A stretch of DNA of 64,000 nt, taken from the NCBI RefSeq assembly GCF_910596095.1, contig NC_056543.1:26174542-26238541 (forward strand). The letters run 5' to 3'. This DNA comes from Thunnus maccoyii (lineage: Eukaryota; Chordata; Actinopteri; Scombriformes; Scombridae). Of the stretch, positions 23,651-35,707 are shown piece by piece. The translations under genes and the position numbers were made by a program. Position 1 is the first letter of the stretch; every line of letters starts with the position of its first letter. Under the pieces are notes generated by a model. The model did no database searches. It was not told where the DNA came from and worked only from the letters and a program-made list of their open reading frames with translations.

Positions 23651-23670
23651 GGGGGGTGGGGGGGGGGCTT
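23651..23670. repeat. G-rich tract
   Basis: Two runs of seven to nine G separated by T. Simple sequence, likely polymorphic. Confidence 0.7.
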
Positions 23671-25862
23671 TCTGTGCTTTTAACATGTGCAGCTCTTTGA
23701 TGGTTTGGGACGAATAAAGCTCATTTCTCACTACCTGTAGAGCTAAGTTCATGCAGTCTGTTTGTTTGTTGTAAATGGGAAACGCATTGAAAGACTCTCA
23801 TTGTTCTCCTTGTTAGTGCGCAAAGTCATAGAGCTCAAGATATATATGAATGTTCAGTTATTATAAATAAATAATAATTGTATATTTTGTAATAAATCAG
23901 TTACCAAATAAAGGCTGCTAAAAGGGATGACATAGTAACCTGAGCATAATCAGGGGCCCCCTAAATTAATTCCATCAGTACAACATTATTTGTAGACATT
24001 ACATACTCGTAATTGTGTTGCAGGCACTGGAAAACTGCTTCACTGGGCCACCAAAGACTGAGCATCTGTACTATATCTGTAAATCTGCCATCCCTCTGTC
24101 AGGGTCTTCTTTCTACATTTGTCACATGGGAAGACTGTGGTAATAACAGTAAGTCTCTATCTCAACCATTGCTACCAGCCATTTTAAACAAACACTCACA
24201 ATTGATCATAATTTGTATTTCAGAAGATACATAACAAACATTTCACTTGTGGCGAGACAAGAAGCTCATCTACTGCTGATAATCTTAATCCATCGTTCTA
24301 CCATGAATTTGGTGTACTGTAAGATCATCCAGAAGCCAATTTACAGTGGAATTTTCCACATTTAAAGAAGGTGATAATTAAAGTTTTGTTTATTACTTGT
24401 TACAAAACTACAATAGCACAGGCTACTTTTTTGCTAAATGAAATGGTTCAGAAAACTCTTGTGGATCCCACATATTGGCTATTGTTCTATTTGCTAAACT
24501 CTGGAGGACAAAAGACTTCTAGCAAAACAAAATGCCCTACCTTTCCCATTGTGTGTCACAATTCAATTCTGGTGGGTGAGCATGGCTCTTTTATATACTC
24601 TTAGAATACAAACATTGTAATGTTAATCAGTGTTTTTGAATGTCAGCCTTTTTGAAAAGCTGGTACAGCTTTCAAATTACAAAAGATTTTTGTGTTTTTA
24701 TATGTCAATAGGGTGAGAGACTTGATAAGAAATTGATTCTTTTGGTGTTAAAAAGGAAACATCAAGGCTGAAAATACAGTATATTCCCTCGTAACGACAC
24801 ATATATGAGTATTTCACCAATCTTAATTACTATGTACAGTAAATATCTACATCATGATGGATACCCAGAACCTAGAAACAAGGAAATAAATTTTGCACAC
24901 ATAAAAAAAAGATACATGTTTGCACTAATGTGTAATAACATCATCATAACTGCATAATTTAGAAAATGTAATTTAACTTCTTCATATTAAGGCAAATAAA
25001 ACAATTAGCAGTGTGACCAGATCATCGAGACGTTTGTAACAGTAACATTTGTTTAGAATCACTTGCATGAAAAATGTAACAAAATGTTCCCTTGTACAAT
25101 TTTTATGCTATATTTTTATTTTCTAAAACTACATGCAAGTTTTGTCACCTACTATATACATATTTTTTATATCTTTTTATGTATTGTATGATGATGTATT
25201 CCATATGTCTCACTTACTGACTTTCCATTTAACAGGCAGGGAAGACACCGTGTGTCATGGAGGGCCAAGAGTGGTAGGTTGTTGATCTAAAAAACCTCTC
25301 TGGTTGAGGGTGCATTAATTGTAATGATGTGACCTGATGTACTATTAGAAATTAAGTAGTCTATTCTTTTATCTATTTTCTATGTCAACATATGACTCTG
25401 CTTTTTACATTCGATACAAATGATGACCCAGGACTAACCCTCAACACTGCCATCAATAACTGAACAAATACACTCTAAAAATATTCAATATATCCCAAAG
25501 TGTATTAGTTACTATATAACTTTTAACATGGTTTTGCTCAACCTGAGTAGCACTGTAAGAGATTGGTAAAATTAAATGGGATGGTGCTGCCATCTGATGG
25601 TGTGTAATGTAGTGATCCTTGTTTTGCTGGATATAGGAGTTCAAGTTTTGATATTAATTAATTTTTTAGTGTATAGTTTTCCCATGTATGTCAATCTATT
25701 ACCTTAATTATTGCCATTTCAGTTGCACTTTGTTGTGTGAGTTCATGGGTATTAAATGAGATTCTTTCAGAAAAAGTCAGTAAGAGGAAGAATTCAAGAG
25801 GAATTCATTTAAAAGAGAATCGCTAGATTTTATTTAAAACCTTGCTTTTATACACTGGTGCT

Positions 25863-26674
25863 CTAATAGCAGGAATCCATGATACGCCTCATGCTCATGA
25901 ACCTCATGCCACTCAGGCCCAGCTCCCTGAAGCTCCTGTACTCGCCGGGCCTCAGGTAGATCATCTTGCCTCTGAAGTGGGGCTGCTCGAACATCAGCCA
26001 GTGGCCGTCCATCACGTGGCAGGACTGGCATTCATTCATACGATAGCGGTCCATCATGTTGTCACAGTCGTCCATCAGCTCATGCATCTGACCACTGAAG
26101 TTCTCCCTCTCATAGATCCTCATCCTGAACTGGCCTCTGTGCTGTAAATTGAAACGAGAGAACATGAGTCACTGAAATCCTCCTTCAAATATCATATTAA
26201 TTTGTTTTCACTGGCTTCAATGTTGTTTTCCATATAGTAAAGGAATTGTTTCAAATGAAAAGGAAATAATTATTTACGCTACCATGGGGATCATGCGGCA
26301 AGACCTGATGCAGTCGCTCATGCCCATACGCTGGTAGTCAGAGTACTCTCCCCTCCTAACAAAGAACTGGTTTCCCATGTAGTTAGTGCGGTCGTAGACC
26401 ATGAAGCAGCCGCTCTCCACCCTGCAGGAGTGGCACCTGCTCAGGTAGGAGGACATATCGGCACAGTCACTGCTGGTCTCATAGGAACGACCCTGGAAGT
26501 TCCTGTCCTCGTAGAAGATGATCTGAAAAACACAAAATCATAATGATGTATTAGATTTAACAAAGAACGACTTTTGCATTTTTTATTATTATTTTTTTAC
26601 CACATGGGCATCAAATCACAGTAAAAATGTTAGAACTGAAAGATAAAAGCTGTAGACACCTTGCCCATGGTCAT
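25863..26674 (-). CDS. crygm2: Gamma-crystallin M gene 7 (Met-rich)
   Basis: First gene of the - strand arm. Exons 26674-26660 (MTMGK; a second in-frame ATG at 26668 has the stronger Kozak context), 26522-26283 (80 codons) and 26141-25863 encode 177 residues from the first ATG. Motifs: [56 protein letters not shown] and [15 protein letters not shown], ending MRRIMDSCY. The N-domain is one residue shorter than in its relatives ([11 protein letters not shown], where gene 8 reads [12 protein letters not shown]). An unusual Thr replaces Pro in the DRPNY motif (DRTNY). Only one tryptophan. The polyadenylation signal (AATAAA on the - strand) is at 25829-25834. Confidence 0.92.
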
Positions 26675-26740
26675 GGCTACAGTTGGCTGATTGTATTAGC
26701 TCAAAGGGACTGCACAATTATCTCGGTGTCCTCCTGTTGC

Positions 26741-26805
26741 TTTTATACGTGACCTTGCACTCAAAGGATGCATCACCCCTTTGTTCAAATTCCTGACAGA
26801 GCAAC
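26741..26805 (-). promoter_or_regulatory. Promoter of gamma-crystallin M gene 7
   Basis: On the - strand: Maf-like TTGCTCTGTCAGG (26792-26804), SOX site AACAAAG within ATTTGAACAAAG (26779-26790) and TATAAAA (26741-26747). The distance from Maf-like motif to TATA is 44 bp. Confidence 0.65.
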
Positions 26806-28069
26806 ATGGAGCAGAGGCCCCTGTGTACAGTTCAATTCAAAGTGACCTTCAACAGATCGTGATTTGCGGTGGTTGCATTTGTGAGGAGAGGCCCGCTTTG
26901 TATTGTCTTTGCAGTTGAATAACAAAGAACGTGTTGTCCACAAACAAACCTTTGAACCATTTGAAGGGCTTATTAAATATATTATCTCAAATCTAATGTT
27001 TTTATAGCTAAAACAATAAACCAGATGGATTTTTTTAACAGAAAAAAGTGAAAGTTGTATATCAGCAACTTTTACTAAAATTGTATGTTCTGAACAATTC
27101 TGGACTGATAGTAGTGAACAAATACACATCTTGCTGAAGCAGAATAAACTAAGTTAACTGTATGAGCCTAAAAACTGTGTTATATCAGGCATGGTGATTG
27201 TATGAAATTAAATGAATGTACACCATTACATTAATAAAAGAATACTGAACAAAGGCGGAAAGTTATCTTATATTTCAGTGGTCACATATACTTACATTGA
27301 GCTCAAACTGATCTATATACAATTCATTTACACGTGATTGTATCTACAGAAGAAGCCTGTGCCACAGTACAGTGCAGCAGATGAAGACACCTCCAGCCTG
27401 GACAACAGACCCTCTACTGTTCATGTCCACTCTGTCACAGTCTTTGAAAGAAATGTAGAGATACACAAAAGTTTTGACATTCACAGAAATCACAAACGTT
27501 TATATTTTATTCATGTACTTGTTACCTGAGCAGATCTGGCTGTGATTCCTCTCTTCTTTTTCTCAGTATTAATGTGAAAAGTTAACCCCATATTACACAT
27601 CTAATTGTTTGAATGTAATACACAGTAACAACATTAAAACCAATGTAATACAAGGCCAGTAGACTTGTCATTATGGATTATTACATTTCTGGTTGATGTG
27701 GACACTTGGTAACACAAACAGCATTAGATTAGTTAATTGATTAGTAAACTGTTGCACATAATTTATATTTAGGTTCTCCGCAACCATGTTTACACAAAAC
27801 AGTACTCATAAGTTCTACATGTCACAATCAACATTTATGTGTAGGTAGCGTATAATATAAAGGAAAAAACACCACATTGGAATTGTGTAGAATAAAACTT
27901 TATTTTACAAAAGGAGCATGTGAAGGATTACACTAATATCCAGCAGCCACAGTCCAACCCCTGGATGCTTCTGTCTGAAACTACTGAACAAGCTGATGCT
28001 CCCATCAAGACACCAACACAGGCACCATCATACTGTCTCTCCTGGCTGGGCAGACTGAGAGGATGATAT
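26806..28069. other. Intergenic 3' of an unrecognised - strand exon
   Basis: Mostly AT-rich DNA with no recognisable gene. On the - strand it contains a polyadenylation signal at 27898-27903 that suits the putative exon at 28070-28459. A + strand open frame near 27338-27529 follows an AG but matches nothing I know. Confidence 0.4.
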
Positions 28070-28459
28070 TCATCTAAGGAACAGTTGCTGAATGTCTTGC
28101 AGCTTCTGCTTCAGTCCTGCATCAAGCTTTACTCTCTTCAGGCGTCCCATGTTGCTGCTGTGGTCTTCATCACTCACTGTGATGCAGCTTGGTCCCTTGC
28201 CACAGACTGCGGGTCTGTCTGGACAGAAGTGTAACATGAGATGTTTCAAAGTTTGAATATTACACATTACATATTCCATGAAGAAAGGATAGTAACTGTT
28301 CAGGAGTAAATATATTCTAAAATGGAGTGAGTCTTGAGTATCAACAGTAATTGTCAAATTGCAGTCACCAGCACCATTTAAGAACTTTGTATTTTTTAGG
28401 AAGCTATAGTAATCTGATGGTTTGTATAACATTGATGGATGTGAATTGAGGGTAAACTG
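28070..28459 (-). CDS. Putative terminal exon of an unrecognised protein-coding gene
   Basis: A 390-bp stretch is open in phase 0 from a strong acceptor on the - strand (TTTTTTTTATGTCCAG then CAG at 28459) to TGA at 28070-28072. It is followed 170 bp on by an AATAAA signal (- strand, 27898-27903). The 129-residue product starts QFTLNSHPSMLYKPSDYYSF and has a hydrophobic middle (FRIYLLLNSYYPFF). Its C-terminus is basic and amphipathic (MGRLKRVKLDAGLKQKLQDI, then QQLFLR). Composition looks like real protein rather than shadow frame. I do not recognise the family and found no convincing upstream exon, because 29.1-29.7 kb is repeat. It could be a real last exon, or an exonised or processed remnant. 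Confidence 0.4.
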   Translation of the reverse strand, partial: QFTLNSHPSMLYKPSDYYSFLKNTKFLNGAGDCNLTITVDTQDSLHFRIYLLLNSYYPFFMEYVMCNIQTLKHLMLHFCPDRPAVCGKGPSCITVSDEDHSSNMGRLKRVKLDAGLKQKLQDIQQLFLR

Positions 28460-28948
28460 CTGGACATAAAAAAAACATAACATTACTGAGACAAAAAGGA
28501 AGACATGTATGAGTTACTAACAAGCAGTTACTAACAGCAAACTGATAGCTGATTGCTAAATAAAGCAACAGGGATTAGCTAACACTAAATCTTAGCCAGT
28601 TAGCTTGAGCATGTTACAGGTTCAGAATGAAGCTCTCGGTCCAAACTGGTGCAACATATTTATTCACAGTTGTTACCTGTGCAACATCTATTTCAGCACG
28701 TTATTCATATCATCATTTGTGAACTTAACTGTAATAACTTACACTTACAGCACTTGTAACCCTTGCTACAAAGACCTACATGTGTAAGCTGCAGAACACA
28801 CTTTCATTGATGCAGGTTAAAACTGTTAAATGTTAAAACTCATTGCTCCAACTCACCAATTAAAGTGATTAGTGAATAAGCTACTGAGCAGACTCCACAG
28901 CAATGCACTTCTAGAGTATTCTATTGTCATTCCCAAATGTGCTAATGC

Positions 28949-28973
28949 TAATAATAATAATAATAATAATAAC
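28949..28973. repeat. (AAT)n microsatellite
   Basis: About eight tandem AAT units followed by AAC. Confidence 0.8.
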
Positions 28974-29095
28974 AAAATGTGGTGAGAAGTCACTGAATAC
29001 TGATGTGTAGGTTTCGTAAATATTGCCTTCATGTTAAACCCGAATTCATGTGAGATGTACACCACCACGTCCACATGGTGTTCTTCATGGGGTAG

Positions 29096-29735
29096 AATCA
29101 TAGACTGTATATATAGATGGACATAGCAAGGTGTGACGTCACCCGGTGGTTTGCATCGGAGCCAGTTTGAAGCCCACAGTTGCTACTTATGGAGCCAGGA
29201 CCTTCCACATAAGGAGTGTGGGGTGTTTCCTTTCATGCTCTGGGAACATGCCTCGCTGCCTTGGACTGAAGCTAATGCTAACTTACGGGGAACACAGAGT
29301 GGTGCAGACTTGTGCTAACATTAGCTAACTGACACGGCAGATATTGTTATCAAGTAACAATAAACTTACTGAAATACTGTGACAATAGTCTGACTCTGTG
29401 CAAGTCCCGGAGCTGGGAAGAAAACTGTCAATCACAGCTGTCAATCAACAGCCACATGGCAGACATCAAAGCTACTATCCATCTTTATATCTTATTAATG
29501 GAGCAATCATTTCCAAAATGACCACCAGCACACTTATTAGAGGGCCCGAATTTAGAGATTGAGAGCATAATGACTTGTTAAAAAAAATGTATTGACTTAA
29601 TATTTCATGAGAGAAGTTGACGCTATTTGAATGGGAGTCTATTGGAGCCAGCATTTGCACTTGAAAAGACTTCTGCATTGGCTTCAGTTTCAAGCCATGG
29701 TTGTTGTCGCTGGGGTAGAATGTGCACACCATCTG
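29096..29735. repeat. Dispersed nonautonomous fish repeat
   Basis: The blocks ATAGACTGTATATATAGATGG, GTGACGTCACCCGGTGGTTTG and GGGAGTCTATTGGAGCCAGC, followed by CATTGGCTTCAGTTTCAAGCC, match from memory a frequent teleost interspersed element. No coding capacity. Its class was not determined. Confidence 0.5.
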
Positions 29736-30700
29736 TGTGTTTTGCCTTTAACAATTGAATCAGCTGTTGAATACCTCATAACAAAGAAAACTGTGCCCTG
29801 ACTCATTTATTCCTCCCTGAATAATACTGCTGCAAGTGTATTAGAGAGTTAAAGCTGTGATTCACTAAATGTGTTTCATTATTTTAAAACAGTACAATAT
29901 GTTATATTTTATGTGAACAAGAAACTGCTCATCTCTAGTCTAATTGTCTCTACATTCACAGCTACACTTTCAGATTTATTTTTAAAATTGGCAATAAGCC
30001 AGAGGAAATAAGGCAGACTGAGTCAATGGTTTCTTTTAAATCTAAGCCCAAAATGTACTTTTATTGCACCACCTGCCATAATTTTACTTGATTCTAGTTT
30101 TATTCTGTTTTATGGGTTTTTACTATTTTTATCCACTGTCAGGCTGGCTTTTTTATGTTGTTCGTTTTGGACTTTTATTCTTTTATTGCTATGTGTTTTT
30201 ATTTGATTCTATATTTTTTCACAAGTGCTATATAAGTTATTTATATATATTATTTATATACTTCTTCTTCTTATTATTATTAATAATTATACGAGTAGAG
30301 CTACCACACTTTTTTCATCTACAACTAAAACTTTAATAACTTTTTGAATGCATTTTGGTAACTATACATTTACTTTAATCTACAGAAGAGGGATAAAGAC
30401 AATTTCCTCATTACATCAACTGATAAACCTTTACATATTATTAATATCTCTGAATCATGTGAATACTGTTTATCAAATGAAAACCATGTAAAATGAAGAT
30501 AATTTGTGAGCCTGTTCCTCTTAGGTACATCTGAACCAATCAATAAGCAACAACAGTTGTCTAGATTACATCTCTATTATGCATTCAGATTACACAATAT
30601 ACAATCACAATTCAATCAAATTAATAGTTTACCATGATAAAAAACTGTATACCATGTTGAATATGAAAAAGGTTTTATTTCTGAGGTTTGACTTCTCTTC

Positions 30701-31657
30701 TTAACAGGATTCATTGATGTGTCTGATTGAGCTGAATCTCATTCCATTGTATCCCATCTCCCTGAAGCTCCTGTACTCTCCGGGCCTCAGGTACATCATC
30801 TTGCCTTTGTAGTTTGGCTGCTCATACATCAGCCAGTGGCCATCCATCACGTTGCAGGACTGGCAGTCGGACATGCGGTAGCGGTCCTGGATGTTGTCAC
30901 AGTCATCAACCAGCTCCTGCATCTGACCTCCAAAGTTCTCCATCTCGTAGAGCCTTATTCTGTAGGATCCTTTGTGCTGTTTAGAGACAATGTAAATATA
31001 AACGTGTCATTTTGATAGGCTCTGTGACTGTAACATGACATTTAGCACCTCTGAGCATATTAGAGATATGAAATATGTAGAACTTTGTATTTTTTAATAT
31101 CTGAGTGTCACAAGAAGTCATACCATGGGGATCATACGGCAAGATCTGATGCAGTCACCGAAACCCATCATACGCTGGTAGTCAGAATACTCTCCTCTCC
31201 TCAGGAAGTATTGCTGACCCATGAAGTTGGGACGGTCGTAGATCATGAAGCAGCCGCTCTCCACCTTGCAGGAATGGCACCTGCTCAGATGGGAGGACAT
31301 ATCAGCACAGTCGCTGCCGGTCTCATAGGAGCGACCCTGGAAGTTCTTGTCCTCGTAGAAGATGATCTAGAAACCAACAGAGCAGTATTATTTCAACATC
31401 ATTCATGATGATGGATGATTACCAATCTCAATGTAAATCATCATTATCATTATCGATTTATCATCTTAGTGTTGTACTAGTGCCAAAAGAATGCATATAT
31501 GTACTTAAATTTTGCACAATATAGCAAATAAATATAATGAAGCAATGAGCAAGAACTTAATGAGTGCAAAGATCATAAAAGAAACAACAAGAATCCAATG
31601 AAAATGTAGCAAATACAATGAAGACAAAATATCTATAATTCCTACCTTGCCGTGCAT
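30701..31657 (-). CDS. crygm2: Gamma-crystallin M gene 8
   Basis: Exons 31657-31646 (MHGK), 31366-31124 and 30976-30701 encode 176 residues. Exon 2 has a TAG acceptor. Motifs: [40 protein letters not shown] and [17 protein letters not shown]-domain: [39 protein letters not shown] and, at the end, [17 protein letters not shown]. It is the most divergent Met-rich copy: fewer methionines, [10 protein letters not shown] instead of MRIYERENF, and a unique C-terminus. The first exon codes MHGK instead of MGK or MTMGK. One tryptophan. The - strand AATAAA is at 30674-30679. It may be closer to gamma-M3-like forms; a tree is needed. Confidence 0.92.
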
Positions 31658-31710
31658 GGTGGCTGATACATAGAGTGATGCTATAGCAATCCTATCCTGG
31701 ATTTAAGCCT

Positions 31711-31775
31711 ATTTTATACCTAACGTGACATCCAAACAATCAGTGGCACCATTGTATGAAAGCCATGAGTCAGCA
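31711..31775 (-). promoter_or_regulatory. Promoter of gamma-crystallin M gene 8
   Basis: On the - strand: TGCTGACTCAT (31765-31775) is a nearly perfect half of the TRE-type Maf response element. CATACAATGG (31749-31758) is SOX-like. TATAAAAT is at 31711-31718. This is the best Maf-type site in the cluster; its spacing to TATA is 46 bp. Confidence 0.7.
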
Positions 31776-33728
31776 GCATGCAAGGTTAGTCCCTCTGTTT
31801 GTGAATGCTGATGGGAAAGTTATTATGCATCCTCTCACAGGCTCTATCGTTCTAGATCAAATGGCCTCTGTATCTACCATTTACACTTCTGATTACTTTA
31901 AATATTATCAAAATTATTTGACTCAGGTCACCATAACCATATATTAGCTCATTTCTAATATAAGGGTGCTTCAGTTATTTAAAGGAGTGGATTAACTATG
32001 TGCAGGGTGAAGCAACTACCTGTTTCAGTTACAGCATGCTTGAGTATTTGATTTATCATATATTATCTACTTGTTGTATATGTATTCTTATTTGCTCACA
32101 CCTAAAATGTACATGAGGCAATCAGCTGTGTGCATAAGTACAATATGTAAGTTGGCTAGTTATAGTCAACCTTATTTGATGGTTGGAGTTAGTCTACATT
32201 TGCAATGCAATTCTACATACTTTTTACATTACATTGTGTATTTCTTTGTGTGCAGCATATGGGGTATAATAATTCAGAGAGAAAACACTGGAGCACACTG
32301 ACTGATTTGCAGCATTTAATAGTTTCAACACTACTGTGTTTTCATCAGAGTAAAAGAGGCATATACTGTATAGATATAGAGACATGTATAGTCAACCCAT
32401 GATAGGTGTACATTTGTCATTGGGTAGAAGGTGGAACAAGAATTTAAACAAATAAATAAACTAATAAATTAGTGGATTCAAGGGCAGGAATTGCTAGAGG
32501 CAATGTCCAGGTGCCACACCTTTACAATAAAACAAGAATATACAATATCTTTGAGTTACATGAAATCAAACACAAAAGGTGCATGTTCTGCAGCAAACAC
32601 ATACCATGAATTACAGGAAGCATGACAAATTCAGCTCTTCATTAAGGCCAAAGGGCTCAGCTGTGTTGAGAGTATGAGTCCAATATGCCTGTCTGCAAAG
32701 CAGACACAAGTTGACTACATCAACAAATCTATAGCAAGAGAGTGAGGGTATAATAGTTTTCCATGGAGAATGAAACATCAATACAAAAAAGCAGATACAG
32801 TAAATGGTGGACTTTCTATCTAAATGTATTGTTTTTACCTTTTTATATAGCTTTGGAAACACATACTTGTTTATGCATCTTAACTCTATGAGACATGTTA
32901 TTTGTATTGTATTTATTGTGTTTTATGGTGACCTCTTGGCCAGGTCTGTCTTGAAAAATAAATCTTAAGACTTTATAAAGTGTGTGCCTGGTTAAATAAA
33001 GGAAAAAAATAGTGAGGTCCAGAGTTGACAGCTACTGCTTTAGATAAGATCGTAAATCTCTTCAAGACATGGTGGCATATAAGTATCTTATTTTATTTAT
33101 CTATTTGTGAGGATAACGCAAATTAATCTACATTTCTGTAAATATGCCAGTGTTAGCCAGAAAGATAATTTTCAACTGCAGTCCTTTGGCAGGATGTCCT
33201 GAAACCAGTGTGAATCTCACAAATGTCATGCATTATTTGCATAAGTTGTAATTGTATTTCATACAACAGCTACATTTGTGTAAACAAATATATATATTGG
33301 CCACAGTGGTAAAATATATCAGATTTGTAACCTGCTGAAGTACTTGTGGTGTATTATGTTTCGTGTAATTTGCTGTTGCAGCATGTACGTATGCTAAGGT
33401 TCTTTTTAAAAATGCAATATTTAATAGATGTGTTCACTCTTCAATGTTTATGTGACAATATATGTTTGTACAGTGTGTTGTGCCTGTGATGTCATTATAT
33501 GACTATATGAAGGAAAAGTGAAAAGAAAATGAAAGATTTCTTTTGTTGTGAACTTATTTGGTCACCTCTTGGAATCTCACTGTGGTATATTCTGACCATG
33601 TAATCCTCTTTGTTCAGTCAGTGTATTGCACAAAACCACTGGTCATATAAAATTGACAGAAAACAGAAAAAAGCCACAAGTGGAATTTTTTTCATTATCT
33701 TTCATTTTTTATTTCAAAATGAAAATGT
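31776..33728. other. Intergenic between crystallin genes 8 and 9
   Basis: About 2 kb with a LINE 3'-tail fragment at 32928-33010 (annotated separately). No gene is seen in the rest. Confidence 0.5.
32928..33010 (+). mobile_element. LINE 3' tail fragment (L2/CR1-like)
   Basis: ATGGTGACCTCTTGGCCAGG followed by CTTGAAAAATAAATCTTAA and GCCTGGTTAAATAAAGG is the 3' terminus of a common fish non-LTR retrotransposon. Only the tail is present. A related tail in the opposite orientation is at 59285-59370. Confidence 0.55.
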
Positions 33729-34467
33729 CTAGCACATGTCGGTGATACGCTTCATGCTCATGAACTTGGTGCCACTCATGCCCATGTCCCTGAAGCTCCT
33801 GTACTCGCCGGGCTTCACGTACATCATCTTGCCTCTGTAGTGGGGCTGCTCGTACATCAGCCACTGGCCTTCCATCACGTGGCAGGACAGGCACTCACTC
33901 ATGCGGTAGCGGTCCATGATGTTGTCACAGTCATCCATCAGCTCCTGCATCTGACCACTGAAGTTCTCCCTCTCGTAGATCCTCATCCTGAACTGGCCTC
34001 TGTGCTGTTTGGAGAGAATAAAAAATAATGAATGTCTTAATTTCTAATGTTGTGGAGATTGCACCTTTGTAAAACTACTATGACATGCTGCTTTATACTT
34101 ACCATGGGGATCATACGGCAAGACCTGATTCCACTGCTCATTCCCATCATGCTCATGTAGTCAGAGTACTCTCCCCTCCTCATGAAATACTGGTTTCCCA
34201 TGTAGTTGGGGCGCTCGTAGACCATGAAGCAGCCGCTCTCCACCCTGCAGGAGTGGCACCTGCTCAGGTAGGAGGACATATCAGCACAGTCACTCATGCA
34301 CTCATAGGAGCGCCCCTGGAAGTTCTTGTCCTCGTAGAAGATGATCTAAAAAAACATTGGACATATTAGCGTAGAAGAATGGACACAATTTGATCTAGCA
34401 AGTCATATTCATGATATTTATAATTTGTTTTAAAAAATATTCTGAATCTTACCTTGCCCATGGTCAT
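33729..34467 (-). CDS. crygm2: Gamma-crystallin M gene 9 (Met-rich)
   Basis: Exons 34467-34453 (MTMGK), 34345-34103 and 34004-33729 encode 177 residues with GT-AG introns. N-domain: [40 protein letters not shown] and [17 protein letters not shown]-domain: [19 protein letters not shown] and [18 protein letters not shown], ending [14 protein letters not shown]. The usual GHW reads GQW here, a histidine to glutamine change in the fourth Greek key. One tryptophan. The C-terminal type is shared with genes 6, 11 and 12. The - strand AATAAA is at 33708-33713. Confidence 0.93.
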
Positions 34468-34552
34468 GTCAGTAGTGGTCATACTTAGAGAGAAGCTGTT
34501 TCTGTTGGTACTGCTACCGCTGCTGTGCTGTCCTGTTTGGTTTAACCCTTGC

Positions 34553-34617
34553 TTTTATACCTGACCTAACCCTACAGAGTCAGTGGGCCCCCATTGTGTA
34601 AACCCCTGACCCAGCAA
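34553..34617 (-). promoter_or_regulatory. Promoter of gamma-crystallin M gene 9
   Basis: On the - strand: TTGCTGGGTCAGG (34605-34617) is Maf-like, CACAATGG (34591-34598) is SOX-like, and TATAAAA is at 34553-34559. The 45-bp spacing from Maf-like motif to TATA and the surrounding bases are nearly identical to genes 11, 12 and 13. Confidence 0.7.
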
Positions 34618-35059
34618 CATGGTATAGAGCGCTGTAGAGGCTTGTTTTACTCTGTCGTATAGTCACATAATAACAATAATAATAGGTTTGGTACTTCATT
34701 GTGCACCACAATTTACAGCTGGAGTTTAAATTGTTCAGTGCAAATCATCACTGTGAATCTAAAGTGGATTTTATTTATGAATAAAGAAATTTATTTAAAC
34801 AAGAGTTCAAAAATGGAGGAGCATTTAGCAATGATTCAATAAATACTATTTCATTTTTCAAACTCATTTGGAGTAAAAAAAAAAAAATTCAAATAATTTT
34901 ATATTACTAATACAAATACACTTGGATATTTTGTGTTGGAAAATGGGTTAGTGGTGTTTATTTTAGTTTTAACACTGACTGCATGATTCCAATATTACTA
35001 GACATACTGGCTATACACCTACAACCTTTTACTACTTCTTAGTGTGTTTATCAGTATTG

Positions 35060-35495
35060 AAACTCAGTTCTGTTGTGTCCTGTATTTGCTTGTATTTTCT
35101 GTATTTGCATTGCTTTTTTTATGCCACGTACATGTTGCAAAATTGGTGAATGTGTTTCTCAATTTGCTTTATTTATTTGCTCAGTTTTTTCTCAATGTGA
35201 TATATATGTAGTCAAAGTGGTGACAAGATCTCAGTCTGAAAAAGGCTGTTTTAGCTCCTGTTTTCTTGATGAGCCCACTCTGGTTAATTTCCCAAAGCAG
35301 CTCCTTGGCAGACTTCCATCAGCTCCTGAGGCTACGTAGTAGTAGGACTTCGACTTCGACTTTCAGGGAGCATTTTAACCTGCGTTCACCTCATGTTTTG
35401 GAACTTTGATTATGTTTAACATAGACATTCAAAATTCTTACAGTTTGCAAATGACAGAAAATTACAAAAAGCATGTTATGTCCCCTTAAAGTAAG
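35060..35495. mobile_element. Nonautonomous DNA element, AAAGGGGACAT type, second copy
   Basis: The internal block GATCTCAGTCTGAAAAAGGC, then GATGAGCCCACTCTGG, and the terminus AAAGCATGTTATGTCCCCTT at about 35470-35489 match a common teleost element and mirror the copy at 22.62 kb (which starts AAAGGGGACATGCA). No coding capacity. Confidence 0.55.
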
Positions 35496-35707
35496 CTGTT
35501 CATTGCGATCTCCCATTGCAAGTGAACAAATCACGCAACATCACCTCCAACCCTTCTCACTCATCACTGTGGATGTGTCAACTCATCAGCAAACATTATG
35601 TGAATTAGCAACCTGCACAATCTCAAAGATTTATGTGACGTTGTGCCAAGCAGCACTTTGTTTTGTTTGCATCTGTAATCCTTGAGGCCACGGGAACTTA
35701 GAAAAGC

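Larger units (their letters stand above)
20612..25862. other. Tail-to-tail interval between the two crystallin arms
   Basis: Genes 6 (+) and 7 (-) converge here. The interval contains several nonautonomous repeats (annotated separately) but no gene that I can support. Open frames at 24.0-24.6 kb have no recognisable protein. Confidence 0.5.
28460..30700. other. Interval upstream of the putative exon, partly repeat
   Basis: Contains an (AAT)n run at about 28949-28973 and a dispersed repeat at 29096-29735 (annotated separately). The remainder, including AT-rich 30.08-30.34 kb, shows no recognisable gene. Confidence 0.4.

Noticed and set aside
24013-24604. Open frames of 73-77 residues in the tail-to-tail interval
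   Set aside because: No recognisable domain, composition or splice context; considered random.
28853-29101. Open frame with a leucine run upstream of the putative exon at 28.07 kb, with a possible donor
   Set aside because: The leucine run comes from the (AAT)n microsatellite, and the start lies at the edge of a dispersed repeat. It is not supported as an exon.
34085-34369. His/Val/Ala-rich open frames opposite crystallin exons (for example [21 protein letters not shown]), repeated at every Met-rich gene
   Set aside because: They are antisense shadows of the N- and C-domain exons. They recur only because the sense exons are conserved, and they have no starts, splice sites or family of their own.
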